Origin: Rodentolepis nana | Taxonomy: Eukaryota > Platyhelminthes > Cestoda > Cyclophyllidea > Hymenolepididae | Length of the DNA stretch: 27,056 nucleotides | NCBI GenBank assembly: GCA_900617975.1 | Contig: UZAE01000295.1 | Location: forward strand, 1-27,056 | Reading direction: 5' to 3' | Part shown: piece after piece, positions 25,858-27,056 of the stretch | How positions within the stretch are numbered: position 1 is the stretch's first letter | Layout of the letters: each line of letters begins with the position of its first letter | Program-made: the position numbers and the translations under genes | Notes under the pieces: generated by a model | Database searches by the model: none | What the model saw: only the letters and a program-made list of their open reading frames with translations | What the model was told of the DNA's origin: nothing

Positions 25858-27056
25858 GTAAGTCAAATCTCACTTTATTCAATACATCGAAACGACCTGC
25901 ATTCTTGCTGTCATTTAATAATTTAGACAATCCTCTATTATATATTTACATAAGCCTAAATGAAGGAAACATCATAATTCTAGGCAAATAAGGGGAAGGC
26001 TGGAGCGAATTTTTATTCAAAGTTAAGTAAACACGAGGAAAAAGTCAGTTAACTGGAGATGGGAGGGCATTATTTCTCAATCCACTCTGCTTTGGAAAAA
26101 TGTTCTACAATGCCTCGGGGTGGAAAAGTACAGGAGGTGTTCCTTTGGCTTTATTGTTACCTCTGATGACAGTTGATTAATGTTTATAGATGTAATTTTT
26201 AAGGACATGCAACATAGACGAATGAGTTGTTGGAAAATGGGAGAAAAATCCAGCTTCAACGGTGATTAACCGAAAGTCAAATTAGGACAGAGATGGTCTC
26301 CTCGTTAAACAATAATTTCATGTAAAAAATGGTCATATTGCAATCATTTTCAAATTACAGAACAGTTATGCTAACTATGGGATTGTCTAGTTAAGAAATT
26401 CATTAACATTTTTTTCAAGCATTTGATGGGTTTCCAGTCCATGTCAACTTGCTTGGCAAACACGAACGCTGATTATGCATCACTGATGTCCCATAAAGAA
26501 GAGGTAATAGCTAAATCAAGTCGTAAGTATTGCTTGAGAGGGTATCTCTTGCCGATCACCAATTTATGTTCACGAAAGTTGTTTTTCCATACTTTGCGAT
26601 GAAAAAAATGAATGAGTACAAAGGAACTGGTGATGTTTCAAAATAAATAAAATAAAAATCGCCATAGAAAATTGGTTGACTTCTTAAGATATGGGATTAT
26701 ATGTCCACCTTAAAAGTCACAGCCTAAGACTTGCTTATCAAAAGGAAGCATACCAAATTTTTATCTCCATTTTTGCTAGCTAATTCTAAACTTATATTGT
26801 TACTATATTTGGCAAGTGTTAGCGCGGCAAAAATTGAACCCAAGAATATTGTCTTGCGTGTGTGTGTGTGTGTGGGGGGGGGGAGGACGTTCTATTTGTT
26901 GGTCTGACACCTCTCCCCCTACTTACTTTAGAAAATCTCCCTTTCTCCTGTAACTTCTAACTACTGTTTCTGTTCCTAAGTTGGTAGTGGTTTGACAAGC
27001 GAATTCTCACCTACTCGTTTAACCCCCTCCCCGTCTCCCCCCCCCCGTCTCCCCCC
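25858..27056 (+). other. PMCA intron 3 (incomplete)
   Basis: It starts at tacg|gtaagt. The next expected PMCA segment (conserved LLPADG region of the actuator domain) was not found before the window ends, so the intron continues. A (GT)n tract runs into about ten G near 26857-26883, and the last 35 bases are C-rich. Confidence 0.7.
26857..26883. repeat. (GT)n microsatellite running into a G tract
   Basis: Eight or nine GT units pass directly into about ten G. Confidence 0.85.

Overview
The window is nuclear DNA of an animal with small introns, most likely a parasitic flatworm and plausibly a tapeworm. The reasons are its AT-rich composition, spliceosomal introns of only 31-46 bp mixed with introns of several kb, acceptor-like sites a few dozen bases before several start codons (as in spliced-leader trans-splicing), and four animal gene families with full exon-intron structure. 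The species cannot be named from the sequence.

Layout. 1-2850: an aquaglyceroporin gene (+, two exons, with a TATA box and initiator) lies between copies of a dispersed repeat. 3126-4945: mitochondrial chaperonin HSP60 (-, three exons), tail to tail with the aquaporin. 4983-8027: AT-rich DNA with no gene I can support. 8049-11229: a gene of unknown family (+). Its large last exon (10188-11229) encodes a Ser/Thr/Asn-rich region with four Tyr-x-Asn motifs, then a very acidic tail, then an AATAAA four bases after the stop. Its 5' part has two competing models. 11790-13193: two more copies of the dispersed repeat. 14097-16284: an actin-related protein of the BAF53/ACTL6 type (+, 11 exons, 409 aa), seven of whose ten introns are 46 bp or shorter. 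17599 to the window end: the first three coding exons of a plasma-membrane calcium ATPase (+), split by a 6.9 kb intron with long poly-C and poly-G tracts. The gene runs off the right edge.

The genes are not an operon and share no pathway: solute/water transport, mitochondrial protein folding, chromatin remodelling, calcium export and one unknown. The least explained parts are the repeat family (five copies or part-copies, with inverted arms, a palindrome-rich 3' module, a G10 tract in three copies and splice-donor-like sites) and the Tyr-x-Asn/acidic protein. All exon boundaries were worked out by hand from reading phase, splice consensus and family alignment.
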